A stretch of 6,225 nt of DNA from Methanomicrobium sp. (lineage in GTDB: Archaea; Halobacteriota; Methanomicrobia; Methanomicrobiales; Methanomicrobiaceae): the NCBI GenBank assembly GCA_017553245.1, contig JAFZMT010000231.1:1-6225 (forward strand), written 5' to 3'. Made by a program: the position numbers and the translations under genes. Of the stretch, positions 5,293 to 6,225 are shown piece after piece. Within the stretch, counting starts at the first letter, position 1. Each line of letters opens with the position of its first letter. The notes below the pieces were generated by a model. The model was not told where the DNA came from. It saw only the letters and a list, made by a program, of their open reading frames with translations, and did no database searches.

Positions 5293-6225
5293 ATGAATAT
5301 ACGACAGAATATATGCCCGAAATGCGGAGGTCCCAGCGACGGGGGTCTCTGCAATAAATGCAAAGCAGGCGCGGTCGAGTGGATTACGCATGACGCCAGA
5401 GTGCCCTGCGTTCAGTGCCCGACCTGCGGATCGCTAAAACACCAGAATACATGGTCCGACTGCGCGCTCGACCGCGAAAAACTCATAGAGGATATCGCCT
5501 TAAACTCGATTCACGTCCACGAAGACGTCCATGCACTCAGCATAGCGATGAAGCACCATGACCCCAGCCCCAACAGGACTTCGGTAAAGGTGAACGTGCA
5601 GGGTAAGATATACGGCGTTCCCGTCGAAAAGGACGTCAATGTCCTCATTCTCTGGTCAAGAGAGCAGTGCGACAGGTGCAGCCGCTACGCCGGCGGATAC
5701 TATGCGGGAACGATTCAGCTCCGCGCCGACGGCAGAAAACCCGACGAGTATGAGCGCAACAGCGCCGTAGATATCGCGCACAGAGTCGAGGACGAGGTTC
5801 AGAAGCACGGCGAAAGGCTCTCCTTTATTACCGACGTCGAGGAGAACAAAGACGGCATGGACATAATTATCTCCAGCCACAATCTCGGGGAACTTGTCTC
5901 AAAGGCGCTGACAAAGGAGCTTGGCGGCAAAATCACCCGCCACCCCAAGCTCATCGGCGAAAAGAACGGCAAACAGGTCTACCGCATCACGTATCTGGTC
6001 AGACTTCCGAAGTATCAGAAAGGCGATGTTTTTGAGAATAACGGCAGATACTACGAGATTCGCGGAACGGAAGGCAACCTCGTCCAGTACTTCGACCTCA
6101 TGGACGGCACGACCAAAATCTCAAAGGATGAGCCGGAAGGACGAAAGATAGGCAATGTCGCGGACTCGGAGCACTCAACCGTAATCTACATAAACGGCGA
6201 TACCGCCGCAATCCTCGATCCCAAG
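5293..6225 (+). CDS. nmd3: NMD3-family ribosome maturation/export factor homologue (partial, 3' end outside window)
   Basis: The frame is open from the ATG at 5293 to the last base of the window (311 codons, no stop), so the C-terminus is missing; archaeal members are usually somewhat longer. In eukaryotes Nmd3 binds the large ribosomal subunit and adapts it for nuclear export. Archaea lack a nucleus, so a role in large-subunit maturation or anti-association is inferred. The N-terminal domain has four CxxC pairs that should bind zinc: C8/C11, C20/C23, C42/C45 and C126/C129, with an extra C39. A domain resembling eIF5A or an SH3-type barrel probably includes YQKGDVFENNGRYYEIRG (241-258). MNIRQNICPKCGG places the first zinc cysteine 7 residues after the start, as is usual, and no upstream in-frame ATG exists in the spacer. 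There is no Shine-Dalgarno sequence; GGAAG lies 15 or more bases away, inside the repeat array. DUF424 upstream is not coupled by overlap. Confidence 0.93.
   Translation, partial: MNIRQNICPKCGGPSDGGLCNKCKAGAVEWITHDARVPCVQCPTCGSLKHQNTWSDCALDREKLIEDIALNSIHVHEDVHALSIAMKHHDPSPNRTSVKVNVQGKIYGVPVEKDVNVLILWSREQCDRCSRYAGGYYAGTIQLRADGRKPDEYERNSAVDIAHRVEDEVQKHGERLSFITDVEENKDGMDIIISSHNLGELVSKALTKELGGKITRHPKLIGEKNGKQVYRITYLVRLPKYQKGDVFENNGRYYEIRGTEGNLVQYFDLMDGTTKISKDEPEGRKIGNVADSEHSTVIYINGDTAAILDPK

Overview
The window is a stretch of archaeal chromosome with six protein-coding genes, all on the + strand: rfcS (replication factor C small subunit), mcm (replicative helicase), mptD (dihydroneopterin aldolase of methanopterin synthesis), a TatD-like metal-dependent hydrolase gene, a DUF424 gene and the first 311 codons of nmd3 (60S-type ribosome export/maturation factor homologue), which runs off the right edge. 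RfcS, MCM, DUF424 and NMD3 are archaeal-type proteins. MptD points to an organism that makes tetrahydromethanopterin, so a methanogen or close relative is likely. Moderate GC content in the genes, heavy use of ATA, AGA and AGG codons alongside CGC, and the style of the proteins suggest Methanomicrobiales or a nearby Methanomicrobia lineage. That placement is an inference; no rRNA is present to test it.

Layout. Bases 1-127 are an AT-rich leader with TATA-like elements and a Shine-Dalgarno-like sequence before rfcS. rfcS and mcm overlap by 4 bases (ATGA) and form a translationally coupled DNA-replication pair: clamp-loader ATPase and helicase. After mcm each gene is separated by 94-181 bases: mptD (own TATA element), the TatD-like gene (TATA element placed for a leaderless transcript), DUF424, then nmd3. 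The last two probably belong to translation or ribosome biogenesis. All frames appear intact; there are no inteins at the ATPase motifs of rfcS or mcm, and I see no tRNA, rRNA, CRISPR, insertion sequence or transferred island.

The unexpected part lies between the genes. Each of the four spacers downstream of mcm holds a short, degenerate tandem repeat, and each spacer has a different unit: AATCGGAT-like after mcm, GAACGTAA (8 bp) after mptD, CTTTGAAAC/T (9-10 bp, with a 19-bp double unit) after the TatD-like gene, and ACGATCCCGAAAT-like (10-13 bp) after DUF424, running right up to the nmd3 start codon. The repeats do not encode protein. They could be decayed local slippage products, phased sequences that affect DNA bending or archaeal histone placement, or regulator sites. 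The genes themselves are ordinary core genes, and I see no evidence of a new multi-gene system.
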